Shown one piece after another: positions 1 through 11,400 of a DNA stretch of 64,000 bases (position 1 is the first letter of the stretch; each line of letters starts with the position of its first letter). The position numbers were made by a program, and so were the translations under genes. The stretch spans positions 62,001 through 126,000 of the forward strand of contig JBAKBP010004451.1 of assembly GCA_037953745.1 (NCBI GenBank), written 5' to 3'. This stretch comes from Lithodes maja (Eukaryota > Arthropoda > Malacostraca > Decapoda > Lithodidae). Under the pieces are notes generated by a model. It was not told the DNA's origin and ran no database searches. It saw only the letters and a program-made list of their open reading frames with translations.

Positions 1-185
1 ACCTCTTCAAAATATTTCACAAGAGGGAACAACCAAGCAGTATACATTGATGACAATAATGATTATATTGATGATGAAGATAATATCAACTGTTCACAAA
101 GAGAAATTGAAAGACCTTCAAGTTAAATAATCGATGACAACATTGTATGGACTGGAATATTCTAAGCAAAGTGCAGCAAATGACT

Positions 186-399
186 TTAACCCCTTCTGTA
201 CCGCAGCGTCTTTGTAATTTTCTTCTAGCTATATTTAGACGATTTTGTGCAGCTTGAGAAGGATCTGTGGTAGTAAAAAGGGTTAAGTGAGATAGTTTGT
301 AGCCTCTTAATGGGTAGACGTCCTTCCTAAGCTGAATAAAATTGTCTAATAGTTGCCAGAATATAATGCAAAATACGTCACCAGTACAGAAGGGGTTAA
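186..399. repeat. TTAA-bounded foldback element, family A
   Basis: Starts TTAACCCCTTCTGTACCG and ends GTACAGAAGGGGTTAA. The interior also folds back: a left segment AGACGATTTTGTGCAGCTTG is mirrored on the right by AAGCTGAATAAAATTGTCT. The TTAA at both ends and CCCCTT termini resemble piggyBac-type MITEs. It contains no coding sequence. Confidence 0.7.
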
Positions 400-997
400 G
401 CATATTTTCTAGCAAGACACAAATCAGTTCAAACAAATCCACTAAGAGATAGTGCAGGGTGAAGTGTTCCCTGAAGCAAGCCATGCAAGGAAACTCACTG
501 TTAACTGCGTTTGGGAGCGAGTGAAGTCTATTCCTGTGAGTGCGAGGTGGAGGCTGGGGGCTCTCTGAAATAATAAACACGCAAATCCATCCACACAAGC
601 ACGAACTAAGTCATAGTAACAAATATTGTGCAATGTAATTCAATGGTGCCAAATGATTAACTCAAAGTAAATCAAATACAAAATAATATATTGCACAGTC
701 ACCCACATTATGTACGCTTATGTCCTATTTGTGAATTTATTTATGGAAGCAAAACATTATATTCTACGGCCCTGGAAGTTGGGGCCCTGGAAATCCAAGG
801 TGCCCGGTCTAGGTATGTAGTCCAAACTTGACCTCTTTCTTTCAGACAAAGTCCAAAATATAGGTAAATGTCTGAACAAAAGTACAATACTCATTCCTGA
901 CATTTAACTTTTATTTTGGAATTTGTTTGAAAGACTGAGATAAAAGTCTGAAACACTGAGGTGATCCATACTTCCAAAAAATGGTCACCCCTGATTA
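400..997. other. AT-rich non-coding stretch
   Basis: No exon-like or repeat signature recognised. Short open frames here lack any family motif. Confidence 0.4.
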
Positions 998-1369
998 TTA
1001 AGGGAGCCCACCTCGCTTTTTTTCTCTTTATCTCCCTCTCTCTTTGGCTTGTATCCATTCGGCCCCATTCAGCCTACTGTTTTAAGACGTTTACCCCCAT
1101 CCAGGTGTCAATATTTTCCTGGCGAGCGGGAGCGAGCCAGCATATACAGTATATTTTTTTGTTTTGACAGCAAGCTAAAATTGTACATTTTTCGATAGAA
1201 AAAGTTCTCCATATATTGCTGGCTCGCTATCGCTCGCCAGGAAGAAATCAACACCTGTATGGGGATAAACGTCTTAAAACAGTTGACTGAATGGGGCCGA
1301 ATGGATACAAGCCAGGAAAAGAGAGAAAAGGAGAGAAAGATACAAAAAAAAGCTGGTGACCCCCCCTAA
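998..1369. repeat. TTAA-bounded foldback element, family B
   Basis: The left arm begins TTAAGGGAGCCCACCTCGC. The right arm ends GCTGGTGACCCCCCCTAA, with the terminal TTAA changed to CTAA. The arms share the mirrored blocks CCATTCGGCCCCATTCAG and CCTGGCGAGCG..GAGCCAGC. A second copy lies in the opposite orientation at 30359-30742. Confidence 0.7.
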
Positions 1370-2512
1370 GAATAAGAGGGATTTTACTGTATTGTACAGT
1401 ATTGTAAACTTATTTTGGACTTCTTTATTACTCTAACTGGAATAAATTAGATGAAATAAACATTTGTGGTTGACTGTACATTCAAAAGTATAGGAGTATG
1501 TCTCGACTGCAATAATATTAAATAATAAGAAGCAAATTAAATAATCTTGTCAGTATTCATTTTGGCAACATAGAAAAACTAGAAACAACTAAAAAAAACA
1601 AAAGGTTAGAGTATCTACAAGTGCAGCCAAACATCACACTACAGCAAGGAATAGTTTAATGTTTGGGGGAAGGTACTAAAAAGCTTGTACAAATGAAAAT
1701 GAGCGAACACAAAACTACTGCAGAAAATTACAAAACAAATATACAAGCTAAACAAACAAACAAAGTTTTTTTTAGGCATTTAGCTCTGGAGGCTATACAG
1801 TTTCAACTACAGTATATTGCACTAGATAATCTAAGGGAAAATGGATTAACAAGTTTACACTAAAAACTACAGTACCATAATTCAGAGATTATGCAAAAGG
1901 GGATGAAGCGAGTAATTTGTATGTAGCCTAAATAGAGATAATATAATAATTGCAGATAAGAAAAATATTCTGTATATACTGAAAATACCAATATACGGTA
2001 GTAATTTTTATATATTTGTGGTTATAATGCTATGCCATGTATATTAACAGTGTCTGAAATGGGGAACAGCTAATAAGAAAACCTTCAAGTTAAAACTTCT
2101 GGCATGTGCCAAATTATTTTGTTTATGAATATATTAACATATATTCATATAAATATTTAAAATTATACAAAATATATACAGTACAATGCTGCACCACAAA
2201 AAGTAACATAAATAAGAAAATAAAAATATACAGTACAAATGAAGATCTACAAAGCAAGTTTATGGAATAAATAAAGTAAAATGCTAAATAAATATTAGTT
2301 ACAAAATGTACATGTAAAATCCTGAAAAAAGAAACATGATAACAAATGTTGATACTGTACTGTATTCATAACACATGCTTACAGATGAAACAGTACATAG
2401 AGATGAAGCCTTAGTAAATTGATACTACACTGCAGAATTCCATCCACTACAGAATATAGCGTGGGGGGACAAGAACCTCAAAGTATTTGAATGAAACTGT
2501 CAGAGTCCAAAA
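1370..2512. other. AT-rich non-coding stretch
   Basis: Long AT-rich sequence with many 'acagta' runs. No gene, exon or structured repeat was recognised. Confidence 0.4.
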
Positions 2513-2696
2513 TTAACCTTTTTAATACGGTAGTGACACTTTCATTTTATTCTGGCTATAATAAAAAGATTATAAAAAATCAACTTAGAAAGAACCTGTG
2601 AGAGTCAAAAGGTTCAGTCACATAGTTTTTACCTATTTGATTTCTAGAGATCCTATCCAAGCTGAATAAAATTATCTGATGTTCGTTATTGGTTAA
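2513..2696. repeat. Diverged family A foldback element
   Basis: TTAA at both ends (2513 and 2693). The inner right block CCAAGCTGAATAAAATTATC matches other family A copies, and the left half holds ATTCTGGCTATA, which also occurs in the copy at 33529. The termini have decayed. Confidence 0.45.
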
Positions 2697-3595
2697 AGAG
2701 CCGTTACACGTTTTGTAGGGGTATGTTTTAGTCACCTGATGACTACTCTCTATGATGTACAGTTCCCTCCTGTGCCTCTTTCACTTCTTTTTAACCCTGA
2801 CACCCTTGCTCACTACCTCGTCCCAGGTCCTCTTCAGTCTACCAAGTGTCGTCCTTCCCTCTACTACCATATTTCTAAAACTTCACTCAATCATCTTTAT
2901 CCATTCTCTTCACATAGCCAGAATAAAATAAAAAAAAAGGCATCGTCGTACTAAAAGGATTACAAGGTGGAGCCCGGGCCAGACAGACGAGCGTTGTGGT
3001 CATGACAGCCGTGACAAAAAGTGCCGAGTCTTAAAATTGCTGTACCATATATTGAGGGGCTTCAAAACATTCAACACCAAGTTCCAATGTGGATACACTT
3101 TTTCCTGACAATCTAATATCCAAACTTTCCTTGTTGCCTTCCCAGTGGCTGATGCCTTTAGCAAGAAGTAATGCAGTAGACAGTACAGTATATGTACAAA
3201 GATTAGGTAGTAAAATAATTAAGCAAATTAGGTCATTCCATCTCTACGTACAGTAAACCTCCTCTCTTCCCTGGGATCTGAAAACCCAAGTCTTCCAGAC
3301 TAGTTATCCAGTTCAGAGGACTTTACCTCTCTCCTTTGAATTTTCCAAAAGACAGAAGTAAATGTTTATATAATGTACCTGATATCTGGTTTGGACAATC
3401 ACCTCAATCTTTTGAACAGTCCAAAAGATCAAGGTAAAGGTGTGAAAGAGCGAGGCATTTTAGACTTCCAGACAGGGTCTCACACTGATTAGTCCAGAGG
3501 AGTAAAGCAGGTATGACACAAGAGCTTTTATAGTCAACATTCAATAATCAAACATTTTCTGGCAACATATCTGGTATATTTTGCACTGGTATAGG
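2697..3595. other. Non-coding stretch, nothing recognised
   Basis: A short open frame at 2739-2954 shows no domain. No exon or repeat is supported. Confidence 0.35.
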
Positions 3596-3720
3596 AAATA
3601 TAGACTGATGATTGATGAATTTAGGTGACAGAAATATTTAAAATGTCTACCCCATAAGCTGTCAGACCAGTGTTGAGGATATATGTTACGTGAAAAAGCG
3701 CTCGTGTGATACCGGCTTAA
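3596..3720 (-). repeat. Family D dispersed repeat (reverse copy)
   Basis: Ends AAGCGCTCGTGTGATACCGG followed by CTTAA, and is the reverse complement of the copy starting at 6097. The block AAGCGCTCGTGTGA recurs near 33025, and a related TIR-like block occurs at 20821. The TTAA at its outer end suggests another TTAA-targeting MITE. Confidence 0.5.
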
Positions 3721-4660
3721 GGTTCGACTGTACAGTATATGACTACTTCTTACCTTTTGCATCAAATACCAAGCAACAGAATGTTTAAACATTTGAATGA
3801 CAAGATTAAAGTGCAAAAAACATTGATTTTTGGTGATATATATTGGAGAGTGCCCCATGAAGTGCTGTGCAACACTGTGAGTCCAGAATGAGGTGCTCAC
3901 GTGACTCTACTTACTAAACGAACTGGTCGTCTTAGACCGCGGGATTCGGCCTATGGGGTGAGATTTTGAACGAGAAATGTTGAAAAACACATCTCAGTTC
4001 TATTCAGTTAAAAGATATATGATTATATACTTACAATTTTTGTACATAAATATTTCATTAATATTTAAAAGGGTATGGTACTTTTTTTACAAGTCATATT
4101 TCTATAAACAGCACAGTACATGAATTTGAAAACACTACTTGAAACAAATCTACTTTCTGGAAATATGGAGAGAGATTAAATGTATCCTTTAAAGATGCAA
4201 CACATAGAAACACTGGAACCCACATTAAAAAAAATTTGAATTAACAGCACTTACTGAAGTGAAGCAGAGGTTCTGTATTCTCAGGGTGAAGATTAAAAAG
4301 GAACGTACCCAGAGAGTGCAAAGTACAGTATGCCAAAACCACAGCTTATTAGTTAGTATATATGAGTCGGGAGGAAAACTGTGAGGCTTCATAGTAAACA
4401 CTTGCAATTTAATGGTAGGGATAGTCTTCTCATGGTTCATTATCAACTCAAGCTTATTACATACTTACATAGAAGTTTAACTTGTAAAAGGCGAAGATAT
4501 GGTATTTCAAAGTGCCCGCCGTGCAAAGATATTTGCTTCACTTCTGATGAAACTCATCATATTTACCATATACTGTATAACATTATTACTTTTCTATATG
4601 TGCCTATTCTACTTTTAATATGAACACATGAACATTGAAGAGCAATAAAAGAAGTGTTAA
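3721..4660. other. Non-coding stretch, nothing recognised
   Basis: AT-rich sequence without exon signatures or tandem structure. Confidence 0.35.
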
Positions 4661-4664
4661 CAGC

Positions 4665-4945
4665 AATTGGCTGGTGAAAAACGTATATTTTAGTTTCACG
4701 GTCGTAAGCTGAGCCGGACCAGCGAGAGACATACATCATCTCCCTCTCCTATCTCGTATGCTACTGAGACGCAAAGGGGATGTTTCAGACTGGCTAGAGG
4801 GTCAGAGAAAGACTCCCCCCATCCTCACCCCTCTCTCCCAGCCGTCCTTGCGCGAAAATACTCTATAAATATCGGGAATAATAGGGAAAATACCCGATAA
4901 TTGAGGAGGGGAGAAAGGGGGGGGGGGGGGGGGGCGCACGCGCGC
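4665..4945. repeat. Dispersed repeat ending in a G-run, first copy
   Basis: Shares the blocks GGTGAAAAACG and GATAATTGAGGAGGGGAG with 13612-13870, in the same orientation. It ends in a long G homopolymer followed by a CG-alternating run (GCGCACGCGCGCGCG). Function unknown. Confidence 0.4.
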
Positions 4946-5062
4946 GCGTTGCAACACAGGTAGAGGAGTGATAGGAGGTATGGAGGGGAATCATGGGTAA
5001 GATTAGGAGTAGTGGGCGTACCACTACCGACATACAGCATAAATCATCTATAAAACATTAAC

Positions 5063-5262
5063 NNNNNNNNNNNNNNNNNNNNNNNNNNNNNNNNNNNNNN
5101 NNNNNNNNNNNNNNNNNNNNNNNNNNNNNNNNNNNNNNNNNNNNNNNNNNNNNNNNNNNNNNNNNNNNNNNNNNNNNNNNNNNNNNNNNNNNNNNNNNNN
5201 NNNNNNNNNNNNNNNNNNNNNNNNNNNNNNNNNNNNNNNNNNNNNNNNNNNNNNNNNNNNNN
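5063..5262. other. Assembly gap of 200 N
   Basis: Exactly 200 N. The sequence just left of it (about 5010-5062, ..CACTACCGACATACAGCATAA..) matches the left arm of the hairpin at 51655-51712. The gap therefore probably lies inside a foldback element. Confidence 0.98.
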
Positions 5263-6096
5263 AACTTGCAAACTAAACAAACCAAAACTTGGACAAAGAC
5301 AATATAGGCCTAAAGGCAAAATAACTTATTAAAATCGCTATGTGGAAACAACGCTTACTAAAATAAAATGTATGAAATAAAAGAACACAATGTAAGAACA
5401 AGCAAATTAGTGAGAGCCACTGACGTGGGTAGCTCTAGTATCACTAACCAAGTCGCTCGTAAAACCACTTACTAACAGTAGCCTACACTCAATTACCTAC
5501 TTGCAAGTTTTCATCTATAAGGAAGTTGGAACTGTAGACATCTATATTTAGCTGAATTACCAACTTAAGTACAGTACAGTACATTTATAGTACATATATA
5601 CCGTAAGTACACTTAATACATCTCAACATACTTGCCATCCATCACAAACCCATTTGCTAAATGTAGATGTCTACAGGTTGGACTTCTTTGTAGCTTGAAA
5701 CTCACAAAATTTGTAAATTTTTACTTTATTTGTGAGTTTATATATTTATATTTTTAAGTATCTATTCATGTATATATTTTTAAATTTACTTATTAATTTG
5801 TTTAGCAAAAAAAAAGGGGAGGGGGTAAGGGCCAGAGTATATACAGTACATACATACATACATACATACTTATTTATTTGTATACAGTATTTATATATAT
5901 ATGTTTTTTTTCCCTTATAAGGTGGTGTTAGTTTGAGAACACTGGGTGGTAAGGAGGAGAGTGTAGCTCTGGCCGGCCTGCATCCTTTCACCGCAGAAGG
6001 GGAATTCTTGACTGAAAAATAAGACAGAGATTATGTTTCAGCAATTGTTTAGCTTGTGCTCCAGGATTTATCTTGAGTGCACATTCTGGAACATGA
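5263..6096. other. AT-rich non-coding stretch with short microsatellites
   Basis: Contains an (ACAT)n run near 5845-5868 and TATA-rich tracts. No gene was recognised. Confidence 0.4.
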
Positions 6097-6210
6097 TTAA
6101 AGCCGGTATCACACAAGCGCTTTTTCCCTCAACACTGGTCTGGCAGCTTATGAGGTCAACATTTGGAATCTTTCGGCTACCTATATTCATCTATCATCAG
6201 TCTAGATTCC
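6097..6210 (+). repeat. Family D dispersed repeat (forward copy)
   Basis: Begins TTAAAGCCGGTATCACAC. It matches the reverse complement of 3596-3720 over about 110 bp, including the CACTGGTCTGGCAGCTTATG block. Confidence 0.5.
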
Positions 6211-6214
6211 TCCC

Positions 6215-6496
6215 TAGACCTCCATCAAACTTAAAATAAAACATCCATTAAATCCCCCTTCTAGATTTATTTGTACATTTTTCGGCTGGGTTCTTCCAAC
6301 ATTACAGGCTCACTATCATTCGCCAGGGAAAAAATAGACACCTAAATATCACAAAAGGCCTTAATATTGACAAAGAAATGGGGCGAAAGGTCTTAAAGTC
6401 GACAAACTAACGGGGCGAAGGTCTTAAAATTTCAAAGCTAATGGGGATAAACACGAGGGAGAAAGGGGTCCAGAAAAACGGCCTATCTCCCCTTAA
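6215..6496. repeat. Family C foldback fragment
   Basis: Contains CTCCCTAGACCTCCATCAAA, TTTGTACATTTTTCGG and ATGGGGCGAAAGGTCTTAAA, blocks shared with 14063-14647 and 32590-32914. It ends ..TATCTCCCCTTAA, with the terminal TTAA at 6493-6496. The left end is not resolved. Confidence 0.5.
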
Positions 6497-6524
6497 TGCC
6501 ATCGAGTTTACTTGCATATATATT

Positions 6525-6842
6525 TACTTATATATTTTCTAGATCTCGTCCGTGGATTGACCTCCCAATTTACCAAGATTGGAAGCCAAAGTGTCACATT
6601 TTTCCTTTGCCCCTCAACTTTCTCTTCATAATTGCTGAGGGGCACAGGGCCCTGGGTGGGGCTTTGGTTTCCCGCGCGTTTCCGCACCCTCCTCAGCTCC
6701 CTGCCATGGAGTGGCTTTGGTCACCCAGGCTTTATTGTGGTCGGCAGGGAGGGTTCTGTAGGGGCGCTCGGTTATGGCCTTGGCCTTGCTCGGGGTCTTG
6801 GGGCTGTTCGGCCAGGCAGCTTGGGGAACAGCAACAACAACA
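6525..6842 (+). mobile_element. Rep-1 retroposon copy with (AAC)n tail
   Basis: A dispersed repeat beginning near TATATTTTCTAGATCTCG and running through GTGGATTGACCTCCCAAT, GCTGAGGGGCACAGGGCC and CGGCCAGGCAGCTTGGGGAA, ending in an AAC/CAA repeat. Other copies lie at 9104-9540 (reverse), 14195-14367 (3' end only) and 15055-15957. The simple-repeat 3' tail and variable 5' ends suggest a retroposed LINE tail or SINE. Its encoded source is not in the window. Confidence 0.6.
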
Positions 6843-6912
6843 ACTTGCATATAACACTTGTTGAGAGATTCATATTGTAATGTTGGAATGTACAAAGTTT
6901 AGGGTGTTGTAA

Positions 6913-7286
6913 CTTGTACGGTTGGCCAAATAAGTCGTGTTGCCGCTGTCATTACGCTTTGCTCGCTGTTTGCTGTAGTAATGTCTGTCAGATGTTGAAT
7001 AGGGTGTGTGAAGATGGGAACATGTTTGTATATCTCACTCAAAACGATGAATTTATGCTTAGATAGTGGTGATACCAATTATTGATTGAAATATACTTGG
7101 TGCCGTGACATCACTTATTGCAGTGGTGTAATGGTTTAGGTGCTTATGTTTTGGGTGTGGTGTCCCGAGTTCGAATCCCGGGAGGGCCATATGCTTTCAT
7201 CAGTTTATTCAAGTACATTGGGGTTTGTATTTGATATTAATGTTAATTAAAGAACAGGGTGTTACTTATTTGGCCAACTGTACAAG
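6913..7286. repeat. Terminal-inverted-repeat element containing a tRNA-like segment
   Basis: The left end CTTGTACGGTTGGCCAAATA is mirrored on the right by TTATTTGGCCAACTGTACAAG, giving about 23-bp inverted repeats roughly 375 bp apart. No transposase is present, so it is MITE-like. The interior includes a tRNA-like stretch at 7117-7190. Confidence 0.55.
7117..7190 (+). ncRNA. tRNA-like segment (pseudogene or SINE-type promoter)
   Basis: An A-box-like GTGGTGTAATGGTTTAGG is followed by a good B-box GAGTTCGAATCCCGG. The 5' and 3' flanks do not form a 7-bp acceptor stem and no clear anticodon arm is seen. I treat it as a degenerate tRNA or Pol III promoter module. Confidence 0.35.
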
Positions 7287-7430
7287 ACATCATTAATTAC
7301 TAAAAACTTGATTGTATTCTTATTTAGATTTCAGTAAGGCAATCAATAATGCATTTATCCAGGTTGCCGCAGTTAATTTTTAATAATGATTCGAACCTTC
7401 GTCAGTTTTTAACTTCGGCTACACAATTTG

Positions 7431-7524
7431 CTAATTACTGACAAATATACATTTAAACATATAAAGAGTTGAATACCCCCCCCCCCCCCCAAAAAAAAAG
7501 GAAAAGTGGGGATTGGGCCTGAAT

Positions 7525-7564
<40 letters not shown>

Positions 7565-8225
7565 AAGTGAACCATCCCCCCCTTAACCCGGGAACTGCGG
7601 GGAGACTCTTAAGAGTTCCCCCGGCGGACTGCGGGAAGACTCTTGAGAGTAAGTAAAACAAAAAATCAACTTTTGACATCGAATTTTTATTTTTTTTTTT
7701 TATTTTTTTTTTTTTTTTGGCCCCTGGGCCATGCAAAATCTCAGTCCTCTACCTCCCCTCCTTCCCCACTTTCCTCCTCTCCTTCAGTTATCACCTATTT
7801 TCCCTATTATTCCCTTATTCTGAGGTATATTTTCGTGCTAACATTAGCGAGTTGCAAGCAGGGTGTTGTCATCACTGATGGCAAGCGAGTGCAAGAGAGA
7901 GAGAGAGAGTATCGATCGACTGTGTCTCAGTGGCCTTGGGGGAAATTGGCGGGAAAGCAGTTTGCCTCACCCATACATTATACAACTCGCGGGCTATATC
8001 TCCGATTTTGACCATCCAAACGCTGTTTTCACTCGTTTTATTGTTGTTTCAGGTTAATACCTTTATAATCAACCCATAATAGGCGCATATGGATAATTAT
8101 TAATGCTATTAATGGTACAATGAATATTTTAGTGACGGAAACACCTCAAATACGTCAGCACAGGGGGACGTTTCCAATTACCCCCATGCGCACTAGTTAG
8201 GTTAAGGCATAAGTTGAGAACTCAC
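7431..8225. other. Non-coding DNA with homopolymers and (GATA)n
   Basis: Contains a C-run plus A-run at 7477-7499, (GATA)n at about 7530-7563, long T-runs at about 7687-7718 and a dispersed-repeat end AACCATCCCCCCTTAA at about 7569-7584. The last lipase exon may lie here or further left, but I could not identify it. Confidence 0.5.
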
Positions 8226-8417
8226 ATATGTCCCGTGGATAGTGCCTGGATGGTGAACGCCTCGACATAGAGCGTTGGCGGTGAGAACCTCCAGATGAGT
8301 GAGTTAAGGAAACCCTCGTCCTCCTGGTATTCCACCTGGAGGCTGTACAGTTCTGCGAGGGGCACGGCACTCCACCCCGCCCACCGATAACTCTCACCAA
8401 CTTCTACAAACGCTGAT
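8226..8417 (-). CDS. Lipase exon: second part of PLAT-like region
   Basis: A 192-nt exon with acceptor TTTACAG|ATCAG and donor CATAT|GTGAGT. It encodes SAFVEVGESYRWAGWSAVPL, then YSLQVEYQEDEGFLNSLIW, then YVEAFTIQALSTGH. The Leu/Trp/Val alternation suits the last PLAT strands. A stop appears in frame only after the GTGAGT donor, so a further short exon is expected at lower coordinates. I could not identify it. Confidence 0.78.
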
Positions 8418-11400
8418 CTGTAAAGTTAAATCTGGCTTATATGCTTTCATTAATTTCATTGAAGGTGTTTGGTGTTGTGGTGAAATTAATAAAAATATAG
8501 ATTAGGAAGGACGTGACAAACCTGTATTCTGTCTCTAGTAATATAATAATTAATGTGCTTCTTTTTAGATATTTATTGTTTTTTTGTTATCCTATAAAGC
8601 ACGGCACTCCACCCAACCTACCGATAACTCACCAACTTCCACAAATGCTGATCTATAAAGTTAAATCTGGTTTAGGAAGGACGTGACAAACCTGTATTCT
8701 ATCTCTAGTAATATAATTATTATGTTTTTAACACCAACCAATTTCACATCAAAACTCAATTAATGAAATTAACAAATACATGTGGCACTCCGAGGACTCG
8801 AACCTAGTAATTAATGTGCTTCTTTTGATATTTTTATTGTTTTTTTGTTATCCTATAAATGAAAATGTAAAGGATCGTACTTATGAGGAGGCATGATGGT
8901 GTGTGTGACGTGCGGCCCCTTGAGGGTGACCGTGAAGAGGGCCAAGTCTCCCCCGCCCCTCACTGACTCGGGGCTCGATGACGTCACCACCGTCACTGCA
9001 TACTGCTCCGCTGAAAAGTAAAGTAGGTAGGTTCATATCATTACCTCAGTACTGTACATCGGCCTATCAAATAATACTCTCTAATTCACCTTAGCCACAT
9101 AGTTGTTGTTGTTGCTGTTCCCCAAGCTGTCTGGCCGAGCAGCACCAAGGTCCCGAACAAGGGTAAGGCCATAATCGATCACCCCTACAAAACCCTTCCT
9201 GCTTACCACTAATAAAGCCAGGTGACCGAAGCCACTCCAAGGCGGGCAGCTGAGGAGGGTGCGGAAACGCCCAGGAAACCAAAGCCCCACCCAATGCCCT
9301 GTGCCCCTCAGCAATTATGAAGGGAAAGTTGAGGGGCAAAGGAAAAAATGTGACGCTTTGGCTCCCAATCTGCCAACCTCTAGGTTGGCAGTAGGGAGGT
9401 CAATCCACGGAAGAGACGCCGTCACTTGAGATCTAGAAAATATATAAGTAAAAGGAACAGTCGGAGTAAGCTATGGGTATGGCAGAGATCACTCAGCTCT
9501 CACTCTTGATAGACCAGCCCATCACCACATAGTTTCTTTGCTTCATCCAGACAAGGTCCCAACTTGTCACTCTTCTTTTCTAATGATCATTTTGTTCCAG
9601 CCATGAGCTGTGGCTTTACCCTTGGTCTCCTCCACCCAGTTTTGCCAAAATGGAGATCCACTTTACAAGCAGGGTTAATTTTAGGAGGCGGGAGGCGCCG
9701 CGGAACACATGCACCAGATCTGAAGTGTTCATAATTCAGGCAACAATTATGTCTTTACACAGTCTGGATAAACATGCCCTACAGGGAACCACAGGGTGAT
9801 ACAAGTAGACTACAGAAACATCAGTATTAAAATTAGGAGTAATAATAATATTTATCAAAGAACTGTGACTAGTAAAAATATATATATATCCATAATTATG
9901 TTCGGAACATTGGCAACTCTTTATAACCAGCATTTATTTGTAATTCTGGATAAAGAATATAATACAGATAAAAACAAAATCTTCATACTGAAAGTCAATA
10001 TAGTAGCCTACTAACCACAAAAGGGTGCCTCAGGACTGGTGCCCATGTACACTTTAATTGGAACCCATTTTTCTTCCTCTTCATGGGGGACTTCAATATT
10101 TCGTCCATCACCGTTGTTATGAGTCGTCTCTGGTGTAGCTCCACTGTGCCTCCTTCTGCCTTGTCTTCCTTGTCCCCCCTGTGCCACCCTTACCATGCCC
10201 CCATCACCGTGCCCAGGCGGGATAGGTGAACTGGAGGGTGTGACTCGGGTGATGGGTGTGGCGGGGAAACCCATACGTCCACAACCACCATCCTCACACC
10301 CCCAGCAGCCCCCCGCTCGGTACTCTGCCCACGAGCCGCACACTACACCCAAGAAACTACATCTGTAAACACCAAGAAGGAATGATAACAGTCATTATGC
10401 TCGTAATGGACTATGATGATTGTGTTATTTTTGTTTTATATAAAGAATTTCTGGTTTATGCACTCATATATGCACAAGAGAGAATGATTAACCATGATCT
10501 GAACCCTTGGACAAAAGATGCCATGGATAAGTTATGGTGAGTTATGATGTGTGGGAATTCCAAGTGATTATTTGGTCTTATGTTTCGTTTACCATACTTA
10601 ACCCTCTGTTCCCGGAAGGGCTCTTGAACGCCCATAAAAAAGCATATAACAGGTACCCGGAAGGCCTCTTAAACACCCATGACGTCACAGCCTGTGAGCT
10701 TGGTGTGCGAGGCGTCGGTCCGACGCATGTAAACAACAGCCGGCTGGACCGACGCTCCGCATCTCCGGCCACAAAAAGGAGAGCGTCGCTTGTTCGTGTG
10801 TGCCTGTATGTTGTTGTTAAGTATCGAAAAGTTTTGGCCATAAAGTTATCTCCAATGAAATCATCATCACAGCTCAACCAGTTGACTTAGAGAGCTCTAC
10901 TTAATGCCATTCTACAGGTAAATAACACAGCTACGCTTGGGGATGCGCGGGAATGCGGGAAGCAGTCTGATTAACAAATATACGGTAGCCTTGCCTAGAC
11001 GTTTTTCGGCCAAAACACCCGGGTTTCGAGGAATATATATATATAATACATAACCGGGGCTGGAGGGTTAATGTGCTTAAGCTCGGTTCACACATGCACG
11101 AATTTACGTCCCGTCCGGCCACGACCAAAAAAATAGGCAGGACGGCATCAATCTGGAGGCCCCATGTGTACACATGCACAAATTAACATCCCGTCCGTCC
11201 CCGACCCCTTTTGCTCGGTTCACACATGCACGAATTAACATTCCGTCCGTCCCCGACGCCTTAATTCGTCTGCAAATGAGCAGGGACGCCGGCAAAATCG
11301 CCTATGGTCGGTACACAGACGTGAGATGTCACCAGCTCATGTGACGCAACGGTGCCTCATCGCCGACTCTCCTTACAACGGTTTTTTGCCGCCGTTCTCA

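Noticed and set aside
10534..10890. Two overlapping opposite-strand frames of about 100 codons
   Set aside because: Intronic to the lipase, no domain, and overlapping with inverted motifs. No splice support.
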